The position numbers and the translations under genes were made by a program. The notes beneath the pieces are model-generated. The model ran no database searches and was not told the DNA's origin. It saw only the letters and a program-made list of their open reading frames with translations. DNA of 64,000 nucleotides from an uncultured Phocaeicola sp. (GTDB lineage Bacteria > Bacteroidota > Bacteroidia > Bacteroidales > Bacteroidaceae), in contig CALUJA010000004.1 of assembly GCA_944320845.1 (NCBI GenBank), positions 1 through 64,000 on the forward strand, read 5' to 3'. Of the stretch, positions 44,186-53,642 are shown in pieces. The stretch's first letter is position 1, and each line of letters begins with the position of its first letter.

Positions 44186-45532
44186 ATGGAAAACATTACG
44201 CTTAATGTCGAAAAAGTCTTAGGATTCATCGACAAGGAAAAATTGGCCGCTTATGCGCCCAAAGTAAAAGAATGTATGGAGACTCTGGAAAAGGGTACCG
44301 GACTGGGAAATGACTTCCTGGGATGGCTGCACCTGCCTTCTTCCATCACAAAGGAACATCTGGCCGAACTGAAGGCTGCGGCCGAAGTGCTCCGCGAGAA
44401 TTGTGAAGTGGTGGTAGTGGCCGGCATCGGCGGCAGCTACTTGGGAGCACGCGCGGTAATCGAAGCCATGTCGAACAGTTTCCAATGGTTGCTTGAAAAG
44501 AAAGCAGGACAACCTACCATCATCTTTGCCGGACACAACATCGGCGAAGACTATCTGGCCGAACTGACTGACTTTTTGAAAGACAAGAAATTCGGTGTAA
44601 TCAACATCTCCAAGTCGGGAACCACCACCGAAACGGCACTTGCATTCCGCCTGCTGAAGAAACAATGTGAAGACCAACGCGGAAAAGAGATGGCACGCAA
44701 GGTGATAGTAGCCGTAACCGACGCCAAAAAAGGTGCAGCCCGCGTAACTGCCGACAAGGAAGGATACAAATCGTTCATCATCCCCGACAATGTGGGCGGA
44801 CGCTTCTCTGTTCTTACTCCGGTGGGACTGCTTCCTATCGCCGTGGCAGGAATAGACATCGAGCAACTGGTGGCCGGAGCCTGCGAGATGGAAAAGGTAT
44901 GCGCCGATGAAGATATGAAAAAAAATCCGGCAGCTCTCTACGCAGCCACACGCAACGAACTCTACAAGCAAGGAAAGAAGATAGAAATCCTTGTCAACTT
45001 CCAGCCGAAACTGCACTACTTCATGGAATGGTGGAAACAGCTTTACGGCGAATCGGAAGGTAAAGACAACAAGGGAATCTATCCGAGCTCAGTCGACTTT
45101 TCGACCGACCTTCACTCTATGGGACAATGGATTCAGCAGGGCGAACGCACCATCTTCGAAACGGTAGTCTCTGTCGAAACGCCGAATCATGAGCTGCATG
45201 TACCGAGCGATGAAGAGAATCTGGACGGACTCAACTTCCTGGCCGGAAAACGGGTGGACGAAGTGAACAAGATGGCCGAACTGGGAACCCAACTGGCTCA
45301 TGTAGACGGAGGTGTCCCCAACCTGCGCATCAGCGTTCCCGTCCTGAACGAGTATTATTTGGGGCAACTCATCTATTTCTTTGAAAAGGCTTGCGGCATC
45401 AGCGGATACCTGCTGGAAGTCAATCCGTTCAACCAACCGGGTGTAGAGGCCTACAAGAAAAACATGTTTGCCCTTCTGAACAAGCCGGGCTACGAAAAAG
45501 AATCGGAAGCAATTCAGGCCAGACTGAAATAA
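44186..45532 (+). CDS. pgi: Glucose-6-phosphate isomerase
   Basis: A 448-residue isomerase for glucose 6-phosphate and fructose 6-phosphate. It has the SIS fold phosphate-binding segments [14 protein letters not shown] and [31 protein letters not shown], and the C-terminal signature [14 protein letters not shown]. The length is that of the shorter bacterial and Gram-positive-like form, which is usual in Bacteroidetes. It closes the lysS-gpsA-pgi transcript, with a strong terminator at 45553-45601. It supplies the substrate of the phosphofructokinase at the start of this window. Confidence 0.96.
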   Translation: MENITLNVEKVLGFIDKEKLAAYAPKVKECMETLEKGTGLGNDFLGWLHLPSSITKEHLAELKAAAEVLRENCEVVVVAGIGGSYLGARAVIEAMSNSFQWLLEKKAGQPTIIFAGHNIGEDYLAELTDFLKDKKFGVINISKSGTTTETALAFRLLKKQCEDQRGKEMARKVIVAVTDAKKGAARVTADKEGYKSFIIPDNVGGRFSVLTPVGLLPIAVAGIDIEQLVAGACEMEKVCADEDMKKNPAALYAATRNELYKQGKKIEILVNFQPKLHYFMEWWKQLYGESEGKDNKGIYPSSVDFSTDLHSMGQWIQQGERTIFETVVSVETPNHELHVPSDEENLDGLNFLAGKRVDEVNKMAELGTQLAHVDGGVPNLRISVPVLNEYYLGQLIYFFEKACGISGYLLEVNPFNQPGVEAYKKNMFALLNKPGYEKESEAIQARLK

Positions 45533-45552
45533 GCAAAATATAAAAAAGGAAG

Positions 45553-45601
45553 AGAATCAGAACCGGACTATATACAGATACGGTTTTGATTCTTTTTCTT
45601 T
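45553..45601 (+). terminator. Terminator of lysS-gpsA-pgi
   Basis: AGAATCAGAACCG (45553-45565) pairs with CGGTTTTGATTCT (45581-45593) with one G-U pair, a 15-base loop, then TTTTCTTT. Confidence 0.88.
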
Positions 45602-45633
45602 AATGCATAACCCTTAATTTTACCGAACAGAAA

Positions 45634-46362
45634 GTGTACGAACCATTCATTTCCCAATATCTTGACAAGCACCGTTACGAGGCTATCCGCCTGAAAGCCG
45701 TTCTTTTTGACATGGACGGCGTATTGTTTGACTCAATGAAAAATCATGCCACCGCATGGCATGAAGCGATGAAACGCTACGGCATGAGCATGACGCGGGA
45801 GGAAGCCTACATGCATGAAGGACGCACCGGAGCTTCCACCATCAACATCGTGAGCCTGCGCGAGCGCGGACACGAAGCGACCGAGGCGGAAATCAAGGAA
45901 ATCTACCATACAAAAAGCGAAATATTCACCGCACTGGCAAAGCCTGAGCGTATGGAAGGAGCTTATGAACTGCTGCTTAAAGTCAAGCAGGCCGGACTCA
46001 TCCCGATGGTAGTGACGGGCTCCGGACAAAAGTCTCTGTTAGACAAGCTGAACCATTACTTTCCCGACATATTCAGACCGGAGCTAATGGTGACAGCCTT
46101 TGATGTAAAATATGGAAAGCCCAATCCGGAGCCTTATCTGATGGCGCTGAAAAAGGCGGATGTCCGGGCCAACGAAGCGCTGGTGGTGGAAAACGCACCG
46201 CTCGGCGTGCGTGCAGGCGTAGCGGCAGGCATATTCACCGTGGCTCTCAACACCGGCCCCCTGCCCGATGACGCGCTGCTCAGCGAAGGAGCCAACCTGC
46301 TTTTCCCCTCCATGCCTGCGTTCAACGAAGCGTGGGAGCAGCTGTACTCCGAATTAGGATAA
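45634..46362 (+). CDS. HAD-superfamily phosphatase/phosphomutase-like hydrolase
   Basis: A 242-residue HAD enzyme of the beta-phosphoglucomutase-like subgroup. The nucleophile motif is FDMDGVLFDS, the threonine/serine motif II lies in VVTGSGQKS, the lysine is in YGKPNPEPYL and the metal-binding acids are in VVENAPLGVRAG. A helical cap lies between motifs I and II. The start is GTG 45634: no in-frame ATG precedes the catalytic motif. A -7-like TAATTTTA at 45615-45622 leaves only a very short leader. It follows the pgi terminator and stands alone. Substrate unknown; sugar phosphates are usual. Confidence 0.88.
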   Translation: MYEPFISQYLDKHRYEAIRLKAVLFDMDGVLFDSMKNHATAWHEAMKRYGMSMTREEAYMHEGRTGASTINIVSLRERGHEATEAEIKEIYHTKSEIFTALAKPERMEGAYELLLKVKQAGLIPMVVTGSGQKSLLDKLNHYFPDIFRPELMVTAFDVKYGKPNPEPYLMALKKADVRANEALVVENAPLGVRAGVAAGIFTVALNTGPLPDDALLSEGANLLFPSMPAFNEAWEQLYSELG

Positions 46363-46442
46363 GGCAAACAAGATTTCGGCCACGGCCAGACAGCAGCATG
46401 ATGCGGATGGAACGCGACTCCATCCCGCATCAAACCATTCGC

Positions 46443-48269
46443 TCAACGGCCCATATGCGCCTTTATCGCTTCCAGAAAATCTTTTCCGTATTTCTTTTTC
46501 TTGTATTCGCCTATGCCACCCACCTCGCCAAACTCGTCCAGCGTAAGCGGCCGACGGGAGGCAAGCGCATGAAGTGTCTTGTCCGACAGCACGATATAAG
46601 GAGGAATAGCCTGCTGGTCGGCCAACTGCCGGCGCAGTTGACGGAGCTTTTCAAACAGCTGCTCATCTTCATCCTCGAAAACGGCAGGAGTCAGCACCGG
46701 AACTGACGGTGCGGCCGTCTCTTTTTTCCGGCTCCTGGGAGCCACTTTTCCAGCACGGTCTTCGCGCCTGATGACCACCAGCAAGGCACGCGCACGCCCG
46801 AACAGAACGTTTCGTCCCGCCTCCGTTATCTTCAAATGATTGCTTTCATTGTAAGCCACTTCAAAATAGCCCAAATTAAGCATCTGCAGCAGATAATCCT
46901 GCCAGTCGCGCGCCGGAATGTCCCTGCCCGCCCCATAAGTCTTCAGCTTGTCATATCCTTTTTCCACCACTTCCGCCGTGACCGCCCCCTTCAATATGTC
47001 GATAAGCGTGCGTGTGCCCACCCGTTCGTCCGCACGGGCGATGGCACTCAGCGCCTTCTGCACGATAACCGTTCCGTCAAACCGCTCGGGGGGATTGCGG
47101 CACACATCACAGTTGCCGCAGTCATGCTCCATCGTCCCGCCGAAATAGTTCAGCAGAATCCGCCTCCGGCAGATGTCCGACTCGGCATACTGCTGCATCC
47201 GGTTCAGCTTCTCCAGATTGATTTCCTGCTGCTTGCTTTCGGCGGCAAACTTAGAAAGCATCACAATGTCGGCAAACGAATAAAAGAGCAGCGTGTCGCC
47301 GGGCAGTCCGTCGCGTCCGGCACGCCCGATTTCCTGATAAAAACTCTCGATGCTTTTGGGAAGATTATAATGAATCACCCACCTCACGTTCGACTTGTCT
47401 ATCCCCATTCCGAAGGCGACGGTAGCACAGACTATCTGCACACGGTCGTTGATGAAGTCATCCTGCGCCCGCTCGCGCTGTTCGTTGCTCAGTCCGGCAT
47501 GATACACCCCCACACTGAATCCTTTTTCCCCAAGCAGCGCCGCCACCTTCTCCGTTCCGCTCCGGCTCATGCAATAGATAATGCCGCTTTCGCCCGGATG
47601 CTGGCGGATGAAGCTCACAATCGCTCGAATCTTGTCCTTTTGCTGATAGCCGCGCTTCACATCGAGGCTGAGATTCGGACGGTCGAACGATGAAATGAAT
47701 ATTTGGGGATTGCGCATGTCAAGCTGCCTGAGAATATCCTCACGGGTAATCTTGTCGGCGGTAGCTGTCAAAGCCACAATGGGAACCTGCGGAAACTGCT
47801 GGCGGAGCACTTTCAGCTGCGTATACTCCGGCCGGAAATCATGTCCCCACTGGGAAATGCAGTGCGCTTCATCGATGGCAAACAGCGAAATCCGGATATC
47901 ACGCAGCAGAAAGCCGAGCTCCGCCAGCAGACGCTCGGGCGATACGTAAAGAAGTTTTACTCTTCCCTGTGCACATTCCAAGCGCAGATTCAGATTTTCC
48001 GTCTCATTGTTGCTGCTGTTAAGCGCCCGCGCAGCGATTCCGTTCGCACGAAGCGCCTCCACCTGGTCTTTCATCAGCGAGATGAGCGGTGAAACGACCA
48101 CGGCTGTCCCTTCCATCATCAGGGCGGGAAGCTGATAGCAGATGGATTTCCCTCCCCCCGTTGGCATAAGCACCAGTGTGTCGCGCTTTTCAAGTATGCA
48201 CGATATAATCTCTTCCTGCAAAGGGCGGAAACGAGTATATCCGAAATATGATTTCAATATTTGCAGCAT
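46443..48269 (-). CDS. recQ: ATP-dependent DNA helicase RecQ
   Basis: A 608-residue 3'-5' helicase acting in recombination and replication-fork repair. Walker A is MPTGGGKSICYQLPA near residues 35-49, the DEAH box is AIDEAHCISQWGHDFRPEY, and helicase motif VI is QEIGRAGRDG. The RecQ-C zinc site follows (CRRRILLNYFGG, then CGNCDVC), then a winged helix and a C-terminal HRDC domain (LSDKTLHALASRRPLTLDEF). All modules are complete. An exact -7 element on the minus strand at 48299-48306 lies 29 bases before the ATG. Confidence 0.96.
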   Translation of the reverse strand: MLQILKSYFGYTRFRPLQEEIISCILEKRDTLVLMPTGGGKSICYQLPALMMEGTAVVVSPLISLMKDQVEALRANGIAARALNSSNNETENLNLRLECAQGRVKLLYVSPERLLAELGFLLRDIRISLFAIDEAHCISQWGHDFRPEYTQLKVLRQQFPQVPIVALTATADKITREDILRQLDMRNPQIFISSFDRPNLSLDVKRGYQQKDKIRAIVSFIRQHPGESGIIYCMSRSGTEKVAALLGEKGFSVGVYHAGLSNEQRERAQDDFINDRVQIVCATVAFGMGIDKSNVRWVIHYNLPKSIESFYQEIGRAGRDGLPGDTLLFYSFADIVMLSKFAAESKQQEINLEKLNRMQQYAESDICRRRILLNYFGGTMEHDCGNCDVCRNPPERFDGTVIVQKALSAIARADERVGTRTLIDILKGAVTAEVVEKGYDKLKTYGAGRDIPARDWQDYLLQMLNLGYFEVAYNESNHLKITEAGRNVLFGRARALLVVIRREDRAGKVAPRSRKKETAAPSVPVLTPAVFEDEDEQLFEKLRQLRRQLADQQAIPPYIVLSDKTLHALASRRPLTLDEFGEVGGIGEYKKKKYGKDFLEAIKAHMGR

Positions 48270-48298
48270 GGCTTTTTCCTCTTATAAAAAGTGACCTG

Positions 48299-48306
48299 CA
48301 AAGATA
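48299..48306 (-). promoter_or_regulatory. -7 promoter element of recQ
   Basis: The minus strand reads TATCTTTG, an exact match. No clear -33 element is seen. Confidence 0.55.
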
Positions 48307-48344
48307 CTCAAAATTCAAATTAGTGAAAAAAAGAACCTTTTCTA

Positions 48345-48377
48345 TTTGTGAATTAGAAAACTTCTGCACAAATTTGT
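48345..48377 (+). promoter_or_regulatory. Promoter of the small AraC gene
   Basis: TTTG at 48345-48348, a 21-base spacer and CAAATTTG at 48370-48377 (one base off). The -7 region is itself inside the palindrome ACAAATTTGT (48369-48378), which could be an autoregulatory site. Confidence 0.45.
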
Positions 48378-48407
48378 AAAATGTAATAAAATAATTCAGG
48401 AAAAGAG

Positions 48408-48875
48408 ATGAGAGAGGTTAATAAGAAACAAGACGAAAAAGGTATATCCGAGAGGAAAATGCCTTACAATTTGCGCGAAAGAAAAATCGTGAAGGCGCCT
48501 TATCGGGAAATGATACGGGCAGAACTTGCAGACCATCTGTATGACGAGATACTGAATATCATTGTCGCGCGGAAAAAGTATAAGGATCCGAACTATTGTG
48601 CCAGAGACTTGGCCAAAGATTTGAAGACCAACACGCGTTATTTGTCGGGTGTCATCAACTCACGCTTCGGGATGAACTATACTTGTCTGGTGAACGAATA
48701 CCGCATCCGCGATGCCAAACATCTGTTGGTAGACAAACGGTATGCCGGCAAGACAATAGAAGAAATCAGTGCGATGGTAGGATTTGCCAACCGGCAGTCG
48801 TTTTACGCAGCTTTCTTCAAGCATGTAGGCGGAACTCCCCGTGAATATCGTCTAAACCACATGTCAAACAAATAG
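48408..48875 (+). CDS. Stand-alone AraC-type DNA-binding protein
   Basis: A 155-residue protein with only a short basic N-terminal arm and an AraC-type DNA-binding domain. The first helix-turn-helix is YCARDLAKDLKTNTRYLSGV, the second TIEEISAMVGFANRQSFYAA, ending in HVGGTPREYR. There is no sensory domain, so activity may depend on its amount or on a partner. It is divergent from recQ and 18 bases upstream of the DPP III gene, so it may be co-transcribed with it. The target is unknown. Confidence 0.85.
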   Translation: MREVNKKQDEKGISERKMPYNLRERKIVKAPYREMIRAELADHLYDEILNIIVARKKYKDPNYCARDLAKDLKTNTRYLSGVINSRFGMNYTCLVNEYRIRDAKHLLVDKRYAGKTIEEISAMVGFANRQSFYAAFFKHVGGTPREYRLNHMSNK

Positions 48876-48893
48876 GTTTTCTCAAAACAATAA

Positions 48894-50861
48894 ATGAAAC
48901 AGCCAGAAGAGACTCTCTTTGATTATACTGTAGAACAGTTTGCCGACCTGCAGATACTCCGTTATCGCGTGCCTGGTTTTGAAACATTGTCCTTGCCCCG
49001 AAAAAAATTGGTCTATTATCTCACTCAGGCAGCCCTTGAGGGAAGAGACATTCTGTTCGACCAAAACGGGAAATATAATTTACAAATCCGGCGTTTGCTG
49101 GAAAGCATATACACACATTATCAGGGCAACCGCTCTACAGACGCGTTTCATGCCTTGGAGATATATCTGAAACGAGTTTGGTTTTCAAACGGCATCCACC
49201 ATCATTATTCCTGCGACAAGTTTGTTCCAGGCTTCACTGCCGAATACTTGTCGGAGGTGCTACAGTCACTGCCCGCTTCCTGCATTCCGGTGGAAAAAGG
49301 CGAAACGGTGAAAAAGATGTGCCAAAAACTTTTTCCCGTCATATTCAATCCGTCGGTCATGCCCAAGCGAGTAAACCAGACAGACGGTGAAGACCTGGTG
49401 CTGACATCTGCCGCCAATTATTATGAAGGCGTAACCCAACAAGAAGCAGAAGACTTTTACGCAACACTGAAGACACCGGGCGATTCGCAACCGGTGATGT
49501 ACGGGATGAACAGCCGCCTGATTAAAGAAAACGGACAGGTGAAAGAACAAGTATGGAAAATAGGAGGAATGTACAGCACCGCATTGGAACGCATCGTATG
49601 GTGGCTGCAAAAGGCAGAACAAGTAGCGGAAAATGATGCACAGCGCAAAGTCATCCGTCTGTTGACAGACTTCTACCATACAGGCGACCTGAAGACTTTC
49701 GATGCTTATTCCATCGCCTGGCTGAAAGATACTGACTCCATAGTGGATTTTGTAAACGGATTCATCGAAAGTTACGGCGATCCGTTGGGTATGAAGGCAA
49801 GTTGGGAATCCATCGTTAACTTTAAGGATATGGAAGCGACACGCCGTACCGAACTTATCAGCACCAATGCCCAATGGTTTGAAGACCACTCTCCAGTAGC
49901 TCCTCAGTTTAAGAAAAAGCGAGTAAAAGGCGTATCGGCCAAAGTGATTACCGCCGCCATCCTTGCCGGAGACTTGTATCCGAGCACGGCCATCGGCATC
50001 AATCTGCCTAATTCCAATTGGATTCGCAGCGTACATGGCTCCAAATCGGTCACTATCGGCAATCTGACCGACGCCTACAACAAAGCGGCGCGTGGAAACG
50101 GTTTCCGCGAAGAATTCGTATACAGCGGCAAAGAAAAAACGCTGCTTGACAAATACGCAGACATAACCGATGATTTGCACACCGACCTACACGAATGTCT
50201 GGGACATGGCTCGGGCCAACTGCTCCCCGGAATTGATCCAGACGCACTGAAAGCCTATGGCTCCACCATCGAAGAAGCACGAGCAGACCTGTTCGGACTC
50301 TATTATCTGGCAGACAGCAAAATGGTGACACTCGGGCTTATGCCGGACAGCGAAGCTTATAAAGCGGAATATTATTCGTATATGATGAACGGACTGATGA
50401 CGCAGCTTGTCCGTATCGAGCCGGGATGCAATATAGAAGAAGCACACATGCGCAACCGGCAGCTCATCGCCCGTTGGACATTGGAACAAGGACATGATGA
50501 AAAAGTGGTAGAACTGGTAAAACGCGACGGAAAGACTTACGTACGCATCAATGATTATGCCAAACTGCGCGGACTGTTCGGGAAACTGCTTGCCGAAATC
50601 CAGCGTATCAAGAGTGAAGGTGATTATGAAAGTGCCCGCAAACTGGTGGAAAGTTATGCCGTCAAAGTAAACCGAGAGCTTCACACTGAAGTCTTGAACC
50701 GCTACCGCGCCCTGCATCTCGCTCCCTACAAAGGCTTTGTCAATCCGGTCTATACGCCGGAAACGGATGAAAGCGGAAACATTACAGATATAAAAATAAG
50801 CTATACAGAAGGTTATGCCGAACAAATGCTTCGCTATAGCCACGAATACTCAAATCTATAA
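48894..50861 (+). CDS. Dipeptidyl peptidase III (family M49)
   Basis: A 655-residue zinc peptidase that releases dipeptides from the N-terminus of oligopeptides. The zinc motif is HECLGH at 433-438 (His433, Glu434, His438), the Bacteroidota variant of the family's HELLGH, in which Cys replaces Leu. The second motif, EEARAD at 460-465, supplies the third zinc ligand. No signal peptide is present, so this copy should act in the cytoplasm on imported peptides. Length is normal. It lies 18 bases behind the AraC gene and 21 before the HEAT-repeat gene. Confidence 0.92.
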   Translation: MKQPEETLFDYTVEQFADLQILRYRVPGFETLSLPRKKLVYYLTQAALEGRDILFDQNGKYNLQIRRLLESIYTHYQGNRSTDAFHALEIYLKRVWFSNGIHHHYSCDKFVPGFTAEYLSEVLQSLPASCIPVEKGETVKKMCQKLFPVIFNPSVMPKRVNQTDGEDLVLTSAANYYEGVTQQEAEDFYATLKTPGDSQPVMYGMNSRLIKENGQVKEQVWKIGGMYSTALERIVWWLQKAEQVAENDAQRKVIRLLTDFYHTGDLKTFDAYSIAWLKDTDSIVDFVNGFIESYGDPLGMKASWESIVNFKDMEATRRTELISTNAQWFEDHSPVAPQFKKKRVKGVSAKVITAAILAGDLYPSTAIGINLPNSNWIRSVHGSKSVTIGNLTDAYNKAARGNGFREEFVYSGKEKTLLDKYADITDDLHTDLHECLGHGSGQLLPGIDPDALKAYGSTIEEARADLFGLYYLADSKMVTLGLMPDSEAYKAEYYSYMMNGLMTQLVRIEPGCNIEEAHMRNRQLIARWTLEQGHDEKVVELVKRDGKTYVRINDYAKLRGLFGKLLAEIQRIKSEGDYESARKLVESYAVKVNRELHTEVLNRYRALHLAPYKGFVNPVYTPETDESGNITDIKISYTEGYAEQMLRYSHEYSNL

Positions 50862-50882
50862 CGCCCCACGTAAAACAACCTT

Positions 50883-51554
50883 ATGCACGAAACCATCAAA
50901 GAAATAAAATCAAAGTTACGCCTTTACATGAACGGCATGATTTCACAAAGCATGCGGGATAAAGGCATGGACTATAAACTGAATTTCGGCATCGAATACC
51001 CCCGCATCAAGGAAATAGCGGCGGAATATGAACCAAACCACGAACTGGCTCAGGCTCTCTGGAAAGAAAACATCCGCGAATGCAAGATTATGGCAGGACT
51101 TCTCCAACCGACCGAGTCGTTTTATCCGGAAATTGCCGAAATATGGATTGAAGACATGCATTATCCAGAACTGGCCGAATATACCGTAATGAACCTGTTC
51201 CAACGCCTGCCCTATGCTCCGGATATAGTATTCCGATGGATGGCGGACGACAGAGAATATTTTCAACTATGTGGCTTCCTGCTGATGGCCCGCCTCCTGA
51301 TGAAAGGAATGAAGCTTGACGAGCAGACGGAAGATGAATTCATCGACCAGACCTTTACCGCACTTGAAAGTGAATCACTGCAAATACGCAAGGCCGCGGC
51401 TACAGCCTTACGCAAATTCGGAAACCGCTCAAGAAACGACTGGAAAAAGATAAGCAAACAGCTGAGCATTCTGTGCAAATCAGAGAAACCGGACATAAGC
51501 GCTTTAGCAAACGAAACTAAAAATGATATAGAATATTGTCTGCAATCTTTCTAA
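50883..51554 (+). CDS. HEAT-repeat protein related to DNA alkylation repair enzymes
   Basis: A 223-residue all-helical protein with ALK/HEAT-like repeats (YPRIKEIAAEYEPNHELAQAL, CKIMAGLLQPTE, WIEDMHYPELAEYTVMNLFQ, QIRKAAATALRKFG). This pattern resembles the AlkD superfamily of DNA glycosylases that remove bulky alkylated bases. I do not see with confidence the catalytic Trp/Asp/Arg set of AlkC/AlkD, so glycosylase activity is only possible. It follows DPP III by 21 bases, probably on the same transcript, and precedes the fur-family promoter. Confidence 0.75.
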   Translation: MHETIKEIKSKLRLYMNGMISQSMRDKGMDYKLNFGIEYPRIKEIAAEYEPNHELAQALWKENIRECKIMAGLLQPTESFYPEIAEIWIEDMHYPELAEYTVMNLFQRLPYAPDIVFRWMADDREYFQLCGFLLMARLLMKGMKLDEQTEDEFIDQTFTALESESLQIRKAAATALRKFGNRSRNDWKKISKQLSILCKSEKPDISALANETKNDIEYCLQSF

Positions 51555-51570
51555 ATTACGCAAAAAAGGT

Positions 51571-51578
51571 TATCTTTG
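51571..51578 (+). promoter_or_regulatory. -7 promoter element of the Fur-purA operon
   Basis: TATCTTTG is an exact match, 19 bases before the regulator ATG 51598 and 16 bases after the previous stop codon. No clear -33 element. Confidence 0.6.
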
Positions 51579-51597
51579 AACGCTGAATGCGAATGGT

Positions 51598-52083
51598 ATG
51601 GAAGAGAACGTAAAAGAAAAGGTGCGGCAAATGCTTACAGAATATTTGCAGAAGAACGGACATCGAAAGACGCCCGAACGATATGCCATACTCGATACCA
51701 TATATTCGATAAAAGGACATTTCGATATCGACATGCTGTATAGCTATATGGCCGAAAAGGAAAAGTTCCGCGTCAGCCGCGCCACACTTTACAATACCAT
51801 TATCCTGCTTATGGATGCCGGACTGATTATCAAACACCAGTTCGGCAATACTTCCCAGTATGAACGCTCATACAAAAACGAGACTCACCACCACATGATT
51901 TGCACCGGCTGCGGCAAGGTGTCGGAATTTGAAGACGACAATCTAAAGCAGGCCATCGCACAAACAAAGCTGAAAAACTTTCACGCTTCCCATTATTCCC
52001 TTTACATATATGGGTTGTGCAGCAAATGTGCGGGGAGCAGACGCAAGAAAAACAATCAAGAATATAAATCAAAGAAATCATGA
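51598..52083 (+). CDS. Fur-family metal or peroxide regulator
   Basis: A 161-residue regulator with the Fur fold. The N-terminal winged helix includes HRKTPERYAILDTIYSIKGH and SRATLYNTIILLMDAGLI, the recognition helix. The dimerisation domain has HHHMICTGCGKVSEFED and a second Cys pair in YGLCSKCAG, making a CxxC...CxxC structural zinc site. Such proteins bind Fe, Zn, Mn or sense peroxide. The KGHFDIDMLY loop carries the conserved metal-site His. It overlaps purA by four bases, so the regulator and adenylosuccinate synthetase are co-translated. Which metal is sensed cannot be read. Confidence 0.92.
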   Translation: MEENVKEKVRQMLTEYLQKNGHRKTPERYAILDTIYSIKGHFDIDMLYSYMAEKEKFRVSRATLYNTIILLMDAGLIIKHQFGNTSQYERSYKNETHHHMICTGCGKVSEFEDDNLKQAIAQTKLKNFHASHYSLYIYGLCSKCAGSRRKKNNQEYKSKKS

Positions 52084-53351
52084 AAGTAGATGTTTTGTTA
52101 GGTTTGCAATGGGGCGACGAAGGCAAAGGCAAGGTAGTCGATGTGCTTACCCCCCGTTATGATGTAGTGGCACGCTTTCAGGGCGGACCGAATGCCGGTC
52201 ACACTCTCGAGTTCGAAGGTCAGAAATATGTACTTCGTTCCATCCCCTCAGGTATATTCCAGGGAGACAAGATAAATATTATAGGTAATGGAGTTGTGCT
52301 CGACCCTGCTCTGTTCAAGGCCGAAGCCGAAGCGCTGGAAGCAAGCGGGCATCCGCTGAAAGAACGCCTGCACATTTCGAAGAAGGCGCACCTGATTCTG
52401 CCGACGCACCGCATATTGGACGCTGCATACGAAGCAGCCAAAGGCGATGCCAAAGTAGGGACAACCGGCAAAGGAATAGGCCCGACATATACAGACAAGG
52501 TAAGCCGCACGGGTTTGCGTGTAGGCGATATCCTGCATAACTTCGATGAAAAGTATGCCGCAGCCAAAGCCCGACACGAAGAAATCCTGAAAAGCCTGAA
52601 TTATGAATACGACATCACCGAACTTGAAAAGCTGTGGATGGAAGGTATCGAGTATCTGCGCGGATTCCATCTGGTAGACAGCGAGCACGAAGTCAACCGC
52701 CTGCTGAAGGAAGGCAAGAGCGTATTGTGCGAAGGTGCTCAAGGAACGATGCTTGATGTGGACTTCGGCTCTTATCCGTTTGTGACATCCTCCAATACCA
52801 TCTGCGCCGGAGCCTGCACGGGCTTGGGACTGGGACCGAACAAGATTGGCGAAGTGTACGGCATCATGAAGGCTTACTGCACCCGTGTAGGAGCCGGCCC
52901 GTTCCCCACCGAACTGTTTGATGAAACCGGAAAGACCATCCGCGACTTAGGCCATGAATACGGAGCGGTAACCGGACGCGAACGCCGCTGCGGATGGGTG
53001 GATTTGGTAGCCTTGCGCTACTCTATCATGATAAACGGCGTAACCCAACTGATTTTGATGAAGAGCGATGTTCTTGATGGATTTGATACCATCAAGGCTT
53101 GCGTGGCATACAAGGTGAACGGCGAAGAAATCGACTATTTCCCCTATGACATATCCGAAGGGATAGAGCCCATCTATGTGGAGTTGCCGGGATGGAAGAC
53201 GGATATGACCAAGATGACAAGCGAAGATGAATTTCCGGAAGAGTTCAACGCCTATTTGTCATTCCTGGAAGAACAGCTCGAAACGCCAATCAAGATTGTA
53301 TCTGTCGGTCCGGACCGCGAGCAGACCATCGAGCGTTACACGGAAAAATAA
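52080..53351 (+). CDS. purA: Adenylosuccinate synthetase
   Basis: A 423-residue enzyme that joins IMP and aspartate with GTP to form adenylosuccinate, the first step to AMP. The N-terminal GTP-binding loop is QWGDEGKGKVVD, with the catalytic Asp. GGPNAGHTLEF contains the catalytic His, followed by GTTGKGIGPTYTDKVSRTG, QGTMLDVDFGSYPFVTSSN and TGRERRCGWVD. All are intact. The start codon overlaps the Fur-family stop. A hairpin at 53393-53432 follows. Confidence 0.96.
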   Translation: MKVDVLLGLQWGDEGKGKVVDVLTPRYDVVARFQGGPNAGHTLEFEGQKYVLRSIPSGIFQGDKINIIGNGVVLDPALFKAEAEALEASGHPLKERLHISKKAHLILPTHRILDAAYEAAKGDAKVGTTGKGIGPTYTDKVSRTGLRVGDILHNFDEKYAAAKARHEEILKSLNYEYDITELEKLWMEGIEYLRGFHLVDSEHEVNRLLKEGKSVLCEGAQGTMLDVDFGSYPFVTSSNTICAGACTGLGLGPNKIGEVYGIMKAYCTRVGAGPFPTELFDETGKTIRDLGHEYGAVTGRERRCGWVDLVALRYSIMINGVTQLILMKSDVLDGFDTIKACVAYKVNGEEIDYFPYDISEGIEPIYVELPGWKTDMTKMTSEDEFPEEFNAYLSFLEEQLETPIKIVSVGPDREQTIERYTEK

Positions 53352-53392
53352 GACACCGAGTATATGTGACAGACAGAATGACATTCAATCAT

Positions 53393-53432
53393 ACAGCAAA
53401 GCCCGGTCGCTTATATGGCCGGGCTTCACTGT
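53393..53432 (+). terminator. Hairpin after purA
   Basis: AAGCCCGG (53399-53406) pairs with CCGGGCTT (53419-53426), and flanking ACAG/CTGT can extend it. There is no T run, so strength as an intrinsic terminator is doubtful. Confidence 0.6.
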
Positions 53433-53586
53433 ATACATGCCTGCCCCCATCATCCGCACGATTCCACCCCTGAAAAAATCCGGATGATGCCCGCCAAAAC
53501 TCCGTTTCACGCCGAAAGAAATTTCATCACCTCCCGTCATCCGTACTCCGGGAAAGAAATAAAATCACATTATTTGGAAACGGCAC

Positions 53587-53617
53587 TTTGATAAGCCATC
53601 CTTTTTTCCGACATTTG
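53587..53617 (+). promoter_or_regulatory. Promoter of the hybrid two-component regulator/chrA operon
   Basis: TTTG at 53587-53590, a 19-base spacer and GACATTTG at 53610-53617 (one base off). ATG 53643 follows 25 bases later. Confidence 0.5.
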
Positions 53618-53642
53618 CATAAATTTATAATTTTCACACCAC

